Below, in pieces: positions 21,715-32,519 of a stretch of DNA of 64,000 nt; within the stretch, counting starts at the first letter, position 1, and every line of letters begins with the position of its first letter. Origin of the DNA: Haplomitrium mnioides (lineage: Eukaryota; Marchantiophyta; Haplomitriopsida; Calobryales); contig JBNGIS010018882.1 of the NCBI GenBank assembly GCA_049999725.1, positions 19,143 to 83,142 on the forward strand, read 5' to 3'. Position numbers and translations under genes: made by a program. The notes below the pieces were generated by a model that ran no database searches, was not told the origin of the DNA, and was given only the letters and a program-made list of their open reading frames with translations.

Positions 21715-22140
21715 TAGAGAGTTGGACACATGGCAAGAGGAGAGAAAGTCAATGAATTAAAGTGAAAGAGGGAGTGTAGATAAAGACACGTGGCAAGCAA
21801 GGAATTAAAGTAAGAAGAAAGTTCTAAAGATAAGGACACGTGGCAGAAGGAGAACTAAAGAGATGGAAGGCTCTAAAGATAAGGACATATGGCAGAAGGA
21901 GAATAAAAGTAAAGGGTGGTCCAATCAAAGCGAGAGAGAAAAGAGGGGTCCAATTAGAAGAGGATAAAAAAAAGGAACCAATAAGGTTCCTCCACCTATG
22001 TAAGCAAGGAGCTTTCTATCAAGTATATAAAGAAGGGAGAGTGCCTTGTTTGGCATCTCTTACCTTGTGGGATTTTGAAGTCCTTGTGCACTTCTCTTGT
22101 ATGTGTTTGTGCTAACTTGTATGTATATGTGTAGTGTTAC
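21715..22140 (+). promoter_or_regulatory. LTR-like promoter with four G-box-type tandem motifs
   Basis: Four copies of a 45-60-bp unit around GATAAGGACACGTGGCA occur at about 21,727, 21,785, 21,836 and 21,884 (two with intact CACGTGGC, two with one or two changes). CCAATCAAAG, CCAATTAG and CCAATAAGG follow, then GTATATAAAGAAGG with the TATA box at 22,024-22,030. The layout is that of a plant U3/promoter. No matching second LTR is in the window, so its owner is unknown. Confidence 0.5.
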
Positions 22141-22239
22141 AATTGTGCTCCTAGCAACCTTGATGAAGATAATACATTTTTTTATTCATTATTTGCACCA
22201 AGTGTTAGGAAAGAAGTGATTTCAAAGTCAAAAGTCCTC

Positions 22240-22548
22240 TCAAATTAGCATGAAGATTTTCTTGTTCATACCACAATTGAAGAGAACTTTGCGTCTATCC
22301 TGGATTCGCAATTTTCAACAAATAATGAACAAATATTAATGGTTCTTGACAATGCAGTTCCTTCTAGTGTGAACCCATATTTCACACATATAGTGTTGTG
22401 TAATGCGGCTAAAATTGTGCAGCAAGATATGATTGTACCTAAGAATGATTCCGCGACCAATATGCTACTATTTGACATTGCACATCCACTGCACACTCAA
22501 ACCGAAGGTTTGATCAGCAACCAATTGTTAAAGTCTGGCCAAACCTAG
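22240..22548 (+). pseudogene. Unrecognised short open region
   Basis: An open plus-strand frame of about 100 codons (FLVHTTIEENFASILDSQF, later VLDNAVPSSVNPYFTHIVL) ends at a TAG near 22,548. It has no motif I can name and no start context. It could be a fragment of a mobile-element protein or chance. Confidence 0.25.
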
Positions 22549-22951
22549 AGACCAAATTAGGATCATGGAGTAGTCATTGATTTACTAGCAAATCTACTTT
22601 TGATCTTGTTCCATTTCCAATTCCAACGACTATAAAGAGTTTGCTTTGTGTCTCAGTGATAACTATAGGATTTCGTGTTCATGTGTTTGGTTGCTTAGTT
22701 TTTCAACATTTGGCACTACTTTTATTACACCAATCAATGCGAGTTATGTCAAAATGTACTACGTATGAGTCATTCAGTCTCTCTTCCCATATTCTATCTC
22801 TTCGTGTTTTCCATTTGCATTCTAGTTATTTGTCTATTTGTTTTCCTTGTACCATTGGCAACCTTTCAGTTTGTTGTTGCTCAATAGTATTACTACCTGC
22901 TTTTTCTTACAGTGGATGCTCATGTCTTGAACCGAAAGATCTATTATGACT
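22549..22951. other. No gene seen (22,549-22,951)
   Basis: T-rich sequence between the short open region and repeat R2. No motif or family recognised. Confidence 0.5.
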
Positions 22952-23322
22952 TGAGATGGAGTCCAGAATAGGATTATAGAGTGTTCAAACTCATGAATTG
23001 GAGCTCAGAATGATCTACATCGACTCAACATCAACCTGAAGACAACTTCTAAGAGCAACATCGACACACATACAACAATACTAACAACTGAAGAATGTTT
23101 TTAATTAGTAGAATCTTGCATATTCATATCTAGAATGATATGATCAGATAGAGGCAAGCAGCAAAAAACTCTCAAGTAAGAAAGAGAAGACAAAGATCAA
23201 AGAAGGTAAAGAAAACAGTATGTTCTTCCAAAAGAATAGTCTTTGTGTTAAGTTAAGCCCCTACTTCTATTTCTATTTCGTTATGCTAAGTATTAGGTAT
23301 AAAAGGAGAGGAAAGATTCAAA

Positions 23323-23373
<51 letters not shown>

Positions 23374-23473
23374 NNNNNNNNNNNNNNNNNNNNNNNNNNN
23401 NNNNNNNNNNNNNNNNNNNNNNNNNNNNNNNNNNNNNNNNNNNNNNNNNNNNNNNNNNNNNNNNNNNNNNNNN

Positions 23474-23513
<40 letters not shown>

Positions 23514-25913
23514 TTAGCATATCGTCATTTTCCCTTGTTTTTTGTGTCTTCCTCATTATTAGCGCCTATGTTTCTACCTTTTGTTGTTCTCTAGACTCTT
23601 GCATCTTTTGTTTTTCAAAATCCTTGAGATTTTATACTGTTTTGAGCGTTGAAGGTTCTTTTGTTCCCTCTTGATTGCATTGTTCAAGAAGTAAGAAAGA
23701 ATTTTACAAAGATGCTTGTGAAGTTGTTGGTGGATTGATTTGAACAAAGAAAATAGCATATTGGTGAGAAGTGTTGCAAAGAATCTATATCAAATCAACC
23801 AGTGCAGTTTTAAAGTGTGGGTGTAACGTTGTTCATTAGGCAAGTTGATACAAGTGAAAACAAGACTTCAACAAATCTTACAAATGTTGAGCTAAGAAGC
23901 TGGTCTACAAAAAGAAACATGAAGATGGGAATGAGAAGACTAGCAATTTAACAACAAGATTAAGTGAAGTAGAAGAGAAAAATCGAAAAGCTCTTCCAAA
24001 GCATTGAAAAGAATGCTAAGCAAATAATTGCAAGTTGCAATATTGTTGTCAAGTATAGTGATGTATTATGTAATGTAAACCTATGTTTTGAGTTTGTTTT
24101 AGTATTTGTTATCCTTCTATAAGTGTTCATACCATTTTCTCTCTGTTCACTCTATCTATTGTTTACGTTTAAGAGAGGATAAGAAAGGAAGAGACTAGTT
24201 ATCAGAACGAGGAGTCTTACTCTCTACTTGTAGTGTTTTTCCTATTGACGTTTATATTCTATATGTTAGTAATTGGAAGGAAGAAAAGAAAGGACTAGAA
24301 CACAAAGAGGAGTCTACCTTCCTAGCTATGTAATTGTTGTTCCTTCTTTCCTTGTCATTCTCTCTTATGTTTCCATGACTATTCCAACATAAGTTGAACC
24401 AAACATAAAGACCAAAGTCATAGTCACTTCTAGGCATCAGATAGTTAGGAGTACACATTGGTAGCCATGCTGTAATTCTACTGAGCAAATGGTTGACTAG
24501 TTTTGAATATGTATAAAGAATGGTGATCTACTTACATGGTTCATTTTGTCTCATATAATATGGGTATATAGATCTATTCATATGTATGAACCTTCCACTA
24601 TTTGTATGAACCTTCCACTATTATCATTCAACTTGTAAAACTCCCAGAAAACCATATTCACAAATAATCCGATGCCTCCTCCTTTCCACACAAGCAAGTC
24701 TTCTCCCGTTAAACAAAAAATAAGTTTGTAGTTCACATCTTCCTCCACGAAGATGACTATCTAAGAGAGTTATAACCTATAGATGTATGTTCTCCAATGT
24801 AAATAAAGCATCAAAGCAGCCTTGATTCCAAATATTGGATACGTGTTATCCCCTCTGAAGTTTGTACAGTCCTCTTTATTGGATGTAGTTAGGACCAAAG
24901 GTCTTTTGCATCATCTCTAGAATATTCCTCCAAACCAGTCTATAGTAACCTCTCGATTTGGTTGTTAGAACTTGTGATGTAGTCCATATAAAACTTTCCC
25001 TTATCGGCCCAATTCTTTGACCACTAGTCTACCGTGTTGCTTGTATGACATTCTTTATATCCAACCCAATACCACTTCCCCAAGCCGTCTTCCAAGAGGA
25101 AGTTGGAACATCGCTCTCTATCGGATATACCTCTGATGTCATTCCGATAACTTCTTGACCCAAACGTATGGTCCAATCCTTGTCCCTAGCACTCAATAAG
25201 CTTGATCTATAAATTTTAACAATAGACAGGTCCCTATCTTTATTCGCTAGTCCCTTTGCCTAAGCTGTAGGTATAAAGCCTCCTAATGTTGTTTTTCACA
25301 AGGAAGTTTGACCTTTACGTACGAAAACCTGTACATAATATTCCCCATCCAATGAATCTTTAGATCCTGATCCAATCTAGCGGATGTACATCTTAGAACC
25401 CGATTAGTTATATCAGACACCCCTCTTGTACATTGTAGAACCTGATCAATTATATCAGACTTCCTTCCTAACCTCTGAGGAAACGTTACTAGAACCCAAT
25501 TTAGATGTCTCTCCATTCTCATATATCATCCGACACTGACACAAGTTTAATTGATAGTTTCCACTCACACTCATCCTCCTAGAATCATTCTCAATTGTAT
25601 AGTTCCTTAGTCTTGATGGCTCTCACATTATCATGGTATGATAGCAGAACCCTTGCTATTTCAGATCTCTTAATTTCTATTGTGGTTGAATAAGCTCCTA
25701 CCTTAGACTCGTCGCCAACGCGAATACTCACCACTAGTGTGTTTGTTGTTCCTTCTAGACATCCACTGCATAATTGCATTCCACTATGCTACAAACATTG
25801 CATGATTTAGATTACCTTGTACTGCATGAATAGCCAAGCAGCAAAGCCTTTTTCTAATCAATTCACCACAAGGAGAGAGTTCCTCCTCCTATAATCTCCT
25901 CCTTTGTCAAACA
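22952..25913. repeat. Unclassified dispersed repeat R2
   Basis: Second copy of R1. It begins TGAGATGGAGTCCAGAA and ends CTCCTTTGTCAAACA. It shares TATAAAAGGAGAGG (23,298), the CT run, the AAGATGCTTGTGAAGTTGTT block and the terminal GGAGAGAGTTCCTCC block. It carries about 1 kb absent from R1 (roughly 24,125-25,165). Its right edge abuts palindrome-array sequence typical of the transposase intron. Confidence 0.6.
23322..23510. repeat. CT/GA microsatellite with assembly gap
   Basis: A (CT)n run extends on both sides of a block of exactly 100 N (23,374-23,473), the conventional placeholder for a gap of unknown size. R1 has only a few CT units here, so the tract expanded in R2. Open frames of Ser-Leu or Arg-Glu across it are artefacts. 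Confidence 0.95.
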
Positions 25914-26561
25914 CAAGCATAAGATTTGTTATTGTTCTTTGAAACCTCATGTGCACATGGGGTGTAGATGTAAAAAAGATTTGCTATTGTTATTTGTATC
26001 CCTATGCATGTATAGAATCTCAACAAAAAAGAGATTCTTTTTTATTCTTTGAGACTTCAGACGTGTAAGGAGTCTAGGCGGCACCCCTAAGATTTATTAT
26101 TGTTGTCTATAACATTCTATATGCATAAGGTTCACTAATGTTCTTTGAGACCCTATGTGCATATAAAGTCCATGTGCACCTAAGATTCATTATTGTTGTT
26201 AGTAGCCCTTTGCATGCCTAGACTCTAAACAAACATACAAATTGTCATTGTTCTTTGAGACTTTATGCGCACATACAATTTAAGCGTATTTAAGATTTAT
26301 TATTGTTGTTTGTATTCATATGCAAGCACAAAGTCTATATGTGCATGGAATTTAAGTTTTTGTTTTCACTTCTAAATACTTGCACGCTTATAGTCTAGAA
26401 GCACAAGGTGCTCCATATTTTTTGTAAACCGAAACTTGCTAAGAGAATCCATTTCTCTTTTGTTCTTTGTTTTTTGAACTTCTTGTTGTTCTTTGCAACC
26501 TTACGTGTGCAAGACACTCCTCTCAATCTGTATTCAAATTCTTTAAAAAATTACCTCTCTT
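25914..26561 (+). repeat. Palindrome array, left part of transposase copy 3 intron
   Basis: Repeated blocks of GATTTATTATTGTTGTTTGT-like spacer alternate with palindromes (CATGTGCACATGGGGT, ATGCATGTATAGAATC). The nearest relative is the array after transposase copy 1 (5390-5545), same orientation. Copia C1 is inserted at the right edge, and a transposase 3' exon follows on the far side (34,795). Confidence 0.55.
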
Positions 26562-26669
26562 TGTTATCGCATGAGCACCGCACACATACACACGGGAGTC
26601 TCCAAGATGAATGAGTAGAATGAATGATAGATGACTACTTACATAGGGTATATATATTTCTCTATAACA
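26562..26669 (-). repeat. C1 3' LTR (108 bp)
   Basis: Reads TGTTATAGAGAAATATATAT on the minus strand and ends CGATAACA. It has the same length as the 5' LTR and the C2 LTR, and contains the only TATA-like sequence (TATATATA). Confidence 0.9.
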
Positions 26670-26682
26670 CTCCTCCTTTGCT
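26670..26682 (-). other. C1 polypurine tract
   Basis: Minus strand GCAAAGGAGGAGTG immediately precedes the 3' LTR, as expected for the plus-strand DNA primer. Confidence 0.75.
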
Positions 26683-27055
26683 AATTCATGTTCTAAGAAT
26701 CAGCCACTTTTAGGACTATATGTTATGTAAATCCTTAGTTTAATTCTTGTTCTATGTGTGGTCTTATTAAAACCCTCCCGCTTTCTTCCAAGGGAAAAAG
26801 TGCCACCACATAATTTGATAGGTAATAATAAAAAAAAATATGATGATAGTATGTGGAGTGTGTGTGTAAGTAACAAAAAATGTCAAAATTTGTTGCTTTG
26901 AAAGTAAAGCTAATAATATGTGGTGTTGTTGCGTCCTTCGTAATTGCATTCTGGAGATTTGTCTCAAAAATGATGTCAGCCTCAAAAGGTGAGAAGTGAT
27001 ATTAGCTTCTGATATAATCTTTGCTTGTCATTACCTATATAACATTTCAAATAGA

Positions 27056-28330
27056 TTAGATATTTTTCAAAATAAATGATTGAATATGCAATCCTTGATC
27101 TTCATGACTAAAGATCAAAGAGAAAAAATATAAGAAATCATTGTTTGTTGTTTTGATGTAATTTAGATAGTCTTCGTAAACCAAGCCGACCCCTTGAGCA
27201 TGTGCAATGTGTAGAGCAGGTGGAAGTGGTTTGGTGAAGATATCTGCTCTGTTATCTTTACTTGCCATCTATTGGAAATTTATTTTGTCACCGTGTTTTT
27301 CATTGGTGTAAAAGAATTTAGGGGCAATGTGCTTAATCTTGTCGCTCTTGATAAAGCCTTCAACAATTTGGTCGATGCATGGTCGATTGTCTTCGTATAT
27401 TATTGTAGGGGATTGAAGAAGAGGTTGGCTCGTATTGATGTTGATATGATCGATGGGTTGTTGGAGCCATATACATTTCCTACTAGCCTCATAGAGTGCC
27501 ATGATTTCTGCATGGTTAGTCGAGGTAGTTGTAATGGTCTATTTAGTGCTTTTTCATGTGATAGCAATGCTTCCTTTAAGGAAGACATATCATATTTGAG
27601 ACTTTGCATCATCAAGATCAGATAAATATCCACCGTCGGCATAACCGACAATACCATTCGTTGCATTTCTAGGGAAGAAGAGTCCCATATCTTTTGTACC
27701 TTTCAAGTATCTGAAAAATGCATTTGAGTCTATTACAGTGGCAAATAGTGGGTTGGGAGCTATGCATTGCGAGCATGTTCACTACAAAAGATATATCAGG
27801 TCTAGTCTGATTTGCAAGGTACATGAGGGCTCCTATTGCCAAGAGATATGGTTTTTCTGATCTAAGAGTTTGTTCATGTTCCTTTCGCTTTCCAAATATG
27901 TCTTTGGTTGGGTCTGAAGATCTCATTTCCATTGGAGTGCTCGTCGAATGAGCATTGTCCATATTGAATCGCTTGAGAATCTTGGCTATATATGTGGATT
28001 GGTGGCTCAGAATCCCATCAAGCAGATGCTCAAACTGGATGCCAAGACAAAAATCAGGTTCTCTAATATCTCTCATTTCAAATATGTCTTTCAGTTTGGC
28101 AATTGTGTTAGCAGCTAGAGTTTTTGTGCCAAAAATATTTATGTCTTCTACATAAAGTACACCTACGACATATTCAGAGCCTTGATGTTTCATGAATAGG
28201 CATGAAGCAATGTCATCATTTGTAAAATTCAATGCTATCATCTCTTATTTGAATCTATGGTACCAATTTCTGCTACTCTGTTTGAGCCCATGTATCGACC
28301 TTATGACTTGAACTACCATTTATGTGCTTG
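27056..28330 (-). pseudogene. C1 reverse transcriptase C-terminal half and RNase H
   Basis: Starts with IHGLKQSSRNWYHRF (finger/palm junction typical of copia RT). The catalytic box follows as YVEDINIFGT, where YVDD is expected, so the first catalytic Asp is Glu. Then LGIQFEHLLDGILSHQSTYI, the AIGALMYLANQTRPDISFVVN block, and RNase H pieces (YEASRKCIWLQQPI, EDNRPCIDQ, KIKHIAPKFFY, DNRADIFTKPLPP). A stop at 27,269 and a frame change near 27,660 break it. The altered catalytic box and stops make it inactive. Confidence 0.88.
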
Positions 28331-28399
28331 ATTGGTCGATTGGTGATCCAAATGCATTAATAAAATGCTTTTCCAACTTCACATTTTCATGTGGTATAC

Positions 28400-29105
28400 T
28401 TTGATGATGGGGGAAAAAAGGTCCACTCTGTTGTTGCTCATGCAACTTGTATATATATGGGACTAAAGGTCCTCTACAGCGTTGTGTGCTCAGCGTATTG
28501 GCTGGCTGGACTAATTGTCCTTTGAAATGTTGCTTGCTCAGCGAATACGCTGGCTAGACTAAAGGTCAGTTTAAATGATGTTTGCTTAGCAAATGCGCTG
28601 GCTAGACTAAAGGTCCTTTGAAATGCTGCTTGCTCAGCAAATTCGCTGGCTAGACTAAAGGTCCTTTGAAATGTTGTTTGCTCAGCAAATGTGCTGGCTG
28701 GACTAAAGGTCATTTGAAATCACTATGCAACTTGCTTTCCATCATTTGGCATTGTCTTTTCGACCTGAGTACTAAAGGTCCTTTCTGGATTGGCAAGGGC
28801 CTTTTTGAACAAAATGTCATTTCATTTGTTGGCCATTGAAGACAAAAGGTCCTTTTCCCAGATTGAGGTCTTTGTGGACCAAAGGTCCATTTCGAATCAT
28901 TGTGCCTATGTGGACTAAAGGTCCATTTTTATAGTGCATATCATGAGGGACAAAAGGTCTAACCTCAGAGTTTAGGCCATGAGAGACAAAAGATCTAACC
29001 TCAGAGTTTAGGCCATAAGAGACAAAAGGTCTAATCTCAGTATTTGGGCCACTTGGGACTAAAGGTCTATAGGCATTGTGGTTGTTCTCCCCTTGAATGT
29101 GATAT
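28400..29105 (-). repeat. Tandem-repeat insert inside the C1 RT gene
   Basis: Between MKAPSELISRMAYHIQG and IHGLKQS of RT lies about 0.65-0.7 kb rich in GGACCTTT-type repeats. At 28,474-28,713 there are four 60-bp units encoding FSLAS-x-FAEQ-x2-FQRT. At 28,820-29,100 there are shorter units encoding GPFV/GPLV-H-G and LNSEVRPFVSHG. Normal copia RT has far fewer residues here. Part of the insert stays open in frame. Confidence 0.8.
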
Positions 29106-29300
29106 GCCATTCTTGATATGAGTTCGGAAGGTGCCTTCATAAAAATTTGGGTGTCCAAAGTGTCATATAAGTAGGCAGTGATGACGTCCATGATCTACAT
29201 AGTAAGATGGCGTTGAATAGCAAATGCTATCATGTATCTTTAAGTTACAGTGCCCATGACATGTGAGTATGTGAGGTCATAATCACATATAGGGATATGG
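29106..29300 (-). pseudogene. C1 RT N-terminal remnant
   Basis: Contains MDVITAYLYDTLDTQIFMKAP, the first catalytic Asp region of copia RT (DV-TAYLYG-L-E-IYM). A tandem duplication of about 50 bp (GTGAGTATATGAGGTTATAA and its partner) lies just upstream at 29,256-29,340. Confidence 0.75.
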
Positions 29301-29629
29301 GCAGGTGAGTATATGAGGTTATAATCATGTATAGGGATTTGAGTGTATCATTTGGCCACTAATTTTGCATTATATCATGTGACATCACCTTTTGCATTAT
29401 ATTTGCAGACAAAATTAAATCTGTAAGTTTTCAGATGCATGTCGAGAAGTGTTGGCATAACAGATCCAAACACTTGTCGTTGTATGAGAGAGTCAAGTTT
29501 TGAATTTATTGCTTTCTCCCATTGGGGCTAATTGGTTCTTTATTGTGCTTCTCGTACATACAAAGGATCACGTATATCATTGTCTATTGAATGTGATACA
29601 GAGAATGCAAATAAATCATCCATAGAGGT

Positions 29630-30290
29630 CTAGGTTATGTCCCATATTTGATCAGTATGAGAATAGTCAATTGCTATTTCAGCATTGTTTGTCACAATGT
29701 CCAATGATGCTGGTGATTTTGGCTTATTTTTTGAGCCTTTAGGTCTACCACGCTTTGCTTTAGGCTGTGTTTTAGTGGCAAGTGTGTCAACTTTTTGAAG
29801 TCGTGTTGGTGCATTGGCAGCTTCAATATGTGATTTGGAGATGTTGGCTGCATGGTTAATTGCATTAGGCATTTTGATTAATGTTTGTTGTAAATGGAGG
29901 AGTCGTCTGACTTTGGCATCGAATTGTTTGTTTTGTTGGTCAAAGTCTAATGACAAGTGCTGGTGCCATATTAAGTTGTCCTCAGGTTTGGGTTGTACAG
30001 CTTTTTCCTCTTGTGTCAAATGTGGAAAAGATTCTTCAAAGAATTGACAATCTGCGAATCAAGACTTAAACATATTAGAGGTTGAGGGTTCAAGATATCG
30101 GATGACAGAAAGAGACTCAAAACCGATATGTATACCTCTTTGACGTTGTGGTCCCATCTTTGTTTGATGTGGTCCTAAGATTGGGACAAGGATGAGGCAA
30201 CCAAATGTGCAAAGATGTGATATATCTACAGGAATTCTACCTACAAGTTGGTGTGGGGAATTCTAGTTGAATGAAGATGATCTTTAACGC
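29630..30290 (-). pseudogene. C1 integrase C-terminal and linker region with AT-hook-like motif
   Basis: Open frame 30,019-29,630 carries a basic KRGRPKGSKNKPKSP stretch (29,720-29,765), an AT-hook-like motif often present in the variable part of plant copia polyproteins. Upstream pieces (PVDISHLCTFGCLILVP, HIGFESLSVIRYLEP) match the conserved segment following the copia integrase core. The region separates integrase from RT. Confidence 0.7.
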
Positions 30291-30299
30291 AATAGAGAT

Positions 30300-31153
30300 G
30301 TTGCGTGCATGACTGCATGTCCTCAGATAGTGGTGAGATGGTTTGAATTCAGAAGTAATGGTTTTGCTATGAGTTGTATTCTCTTAATGGCATATTCTGC
30401 AATGCCATTTTGAAAGTGTACATGTGGAACTGTATATTGTATGTCTATCTTGGTAGATGTGCAAAAATTGTCAAAAATTTGTGAAGAGAATTCTCCGACA
30501 TTGTCCACTCTCAGAAATCTAATTGGGTAATCAGGGAACTGTGTTGAGAGTTTCAAGATTTGGGACAGCAGCTTTGGGAAGACCATGTTTTTGGTTGTAA
30601 GAAGAGATACCTTTAACCATTTGGATGATGCGTCAATGGTGACAAAGAAGTATCAAAATGGTCTCAAAGGTGGATGGATAGGTCCACATACATCAACGTG
30701 AATTCTCTCAAGGAATTGACGAATCGTAACTATTGTTTTGTCATGAGAAGGTGCAGTTCTCAATTTTCCTTGTGTGCATGCTAAGCATGGGGTATTCAAT
30801 GGAAGTGGGTGCACGTTCTATGGTATGACTTTGCTATCATTTTTGATGCGATAGAACATGTCTCGGCCTGGATACCCTAAGCGGTTGTGCTATGTGAGAG
30901 ATGTGGAGACCAATTTCATGAAGACATGATATGAACATATTTTGGTAGTGTACAGCCGAAGTGGTGATAATGAGAAGGATTCACGTATGTCAAAGCCTGT
31001 TGTTGTTGGACTCATGATATGGAGGACTTCAGTGTCTTGAAAGAGATCCTGTTTGAATGTGAAAACTGTTTTGTCATATATCCTGGAAGCTGATGAGGTT
31101 TCTGGTTGCTGTAGATTGATAAATTGCATATTTGATATCCAATCTAGTTCCAT
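30300..31153 (-). pseudogene. C1 integrase
   Basis: Minus-strand frames give a GAG-pre-integrase HNRLGYPG, the zinc Cys pair CLACTQGK, and all three catalytic positions: DVCGPIHPP (D), RVDNVGEFSSQIF (D) and NGIAEYAIKRI (E). These match the copia D,D35E integrase. The zinc and first-Asp region is only readable with frame changes, so no continuous protein remains. Confidence 0.82.
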
Positions 31154-31400
31154 TTAGAAATAGTATGGTTGTTGAACCATGTCCTTCTTCAATTTGATTG
31201 TGGTCGATAATCATTGTCATAGGCCTAAAAGAAGGTTTGATCGATGAGAAGTATTTTTGATCTTGTAATATAGTGTGCGAAGATCCGCTATCTACAATGT
31301 AAGCTATGTCAGATTCGTTTTTTTGGTTTGACATATATGAATAAGTCATGTGACTTTCAAGATGTAGATTGTACTGTGGATATTCATTCATTTCCGTCAA
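31074..31400 (-). pseudogene. C1 protease
   Basis: AYIVDSGSSHTILQDQKYF contains the DSG aspartic protease triad as in copia elements, followed by GHGSTTILFLNGT and NLISFQDI. The open frame covers most of the domain (108 codons). Confidence 0.85.
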
Positions 31401-32465
31401 TTCCAGTAAGTTTTCTTGTACCTCATGGTTGTGAGGTTTAATAATCTGTTGGTATAGCCGGGTTAGGTGCTCGGGTACTCTACAAGTGGGCTAGGTGTGG
31501 CCACGTGTGCTACATCGATTGCATGTTGTTTGTGGCTAGCGTGAGTGAGAATGAGTTTTTCGACCTCTATACGATTATCTACCACCTCTATTGTTCCATG
31601 TGTGTTGTGAAGCACACTATGGTGTCATCAATATGCAACGTTCGGTATGTCGATCCCTATTATTAGGGGTCAGAGGTCGATTGGTGGTCTGGCGGATGGT
31701 GCTCCTCCTGAATATGGAGTGTCCCCTTCCTCTGCCTCTTGAGAAATTTATATTTCTGGAGCACGGGTATATTCCAGTCCTTGTAAAGTGTGATTCAGGG
31801 TTCTGTGGAGGAGCGGCAGACCTTGGGGGTCTTTTCTTTGCATTTTCCACGAGGTGTAGATGAGGCTTTTCAGCTAGTAGCATGTATGCTATGAGTTTAG
31901 AGAATTGAGTGAATTTCATATTGCGATATTGTGATGCTAAAATGAGATTGCTCATAGGAAAAGTCGATAGAGTTTTCTCTATCTGTTCTTTGTTGGTCAT
32001 GGGGTGGCCACAAATTGCCAATAGTGAGACAATGCAAAATAGTTAGTTTTTGTAATTTACTATGGGCGTATGGTTTTGAACTCGGAGACTAATCCAATCG
32101 TGTCTCGTTTCAGGGAATGCTATGCTTGTCAAATGGTCAAATCTGAGTTTAAGTTCTTCCCACAGTAGGTAGGGACTATTATAGTTCAGGTATTGGAGTC
32201 TCAGAGGTTCCACCAGGTGGTGTCTAATCAGGATGAGGTCTCTAGCTGCATCACATAGGGTGATGTCATTGCCCGTGTTGAGTATTTCACAAATACCCTC
32301 CGATGTCAAATATGTTGTGACATCTAGCAACCATGAAGAATAGTTGGATCCATCCAATCTCAATGCCTCAAATTTCAAAGATTCTACAGATGCCATTTGC
32401 AGGTCTGTGTTATGTTTTGCTGAGAATACATGTGAATGAGAAAGATGAACCAGATTGTCTAGCAA
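31401..32465 (-). pseudogene. C1 gag
   Basis: Begins near ATG 32,465. It contains LDGSNYSSWLLDVTTYL (gag N-terminal fold of plant copia, UBN2-type), YLLWEELKLRFDHL, an RGRGRGH basic patch, and a CCHC zinc knuckle CNRCSTRGHT-x-PTC near 31,490. Stops at 32,040 and 31,615 interrupt it. C2 gag is a clear homologue. Confidence 0.85.
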
Positions 32466-32519
32466 ATGCAGGTGCTAAGTCAGGGCTGCAATTGTCTGTA
32501 CTTGGTACAGATTGGTGAT

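Noticed and set aside
23220-23594. ORFs of Ser-Leu or Arg-Glu repeats across the gap
   Set aside because: They are translations of a CT/GA microsatellite plus Ns.
948-26420. The palindrome arrays as CRISPR arrays
   Set aside because: Units are imperfect palindromes with irregular spacing, there are no unique spacers of constant length, no cas genes, and the setting is plant nuclear DNA.
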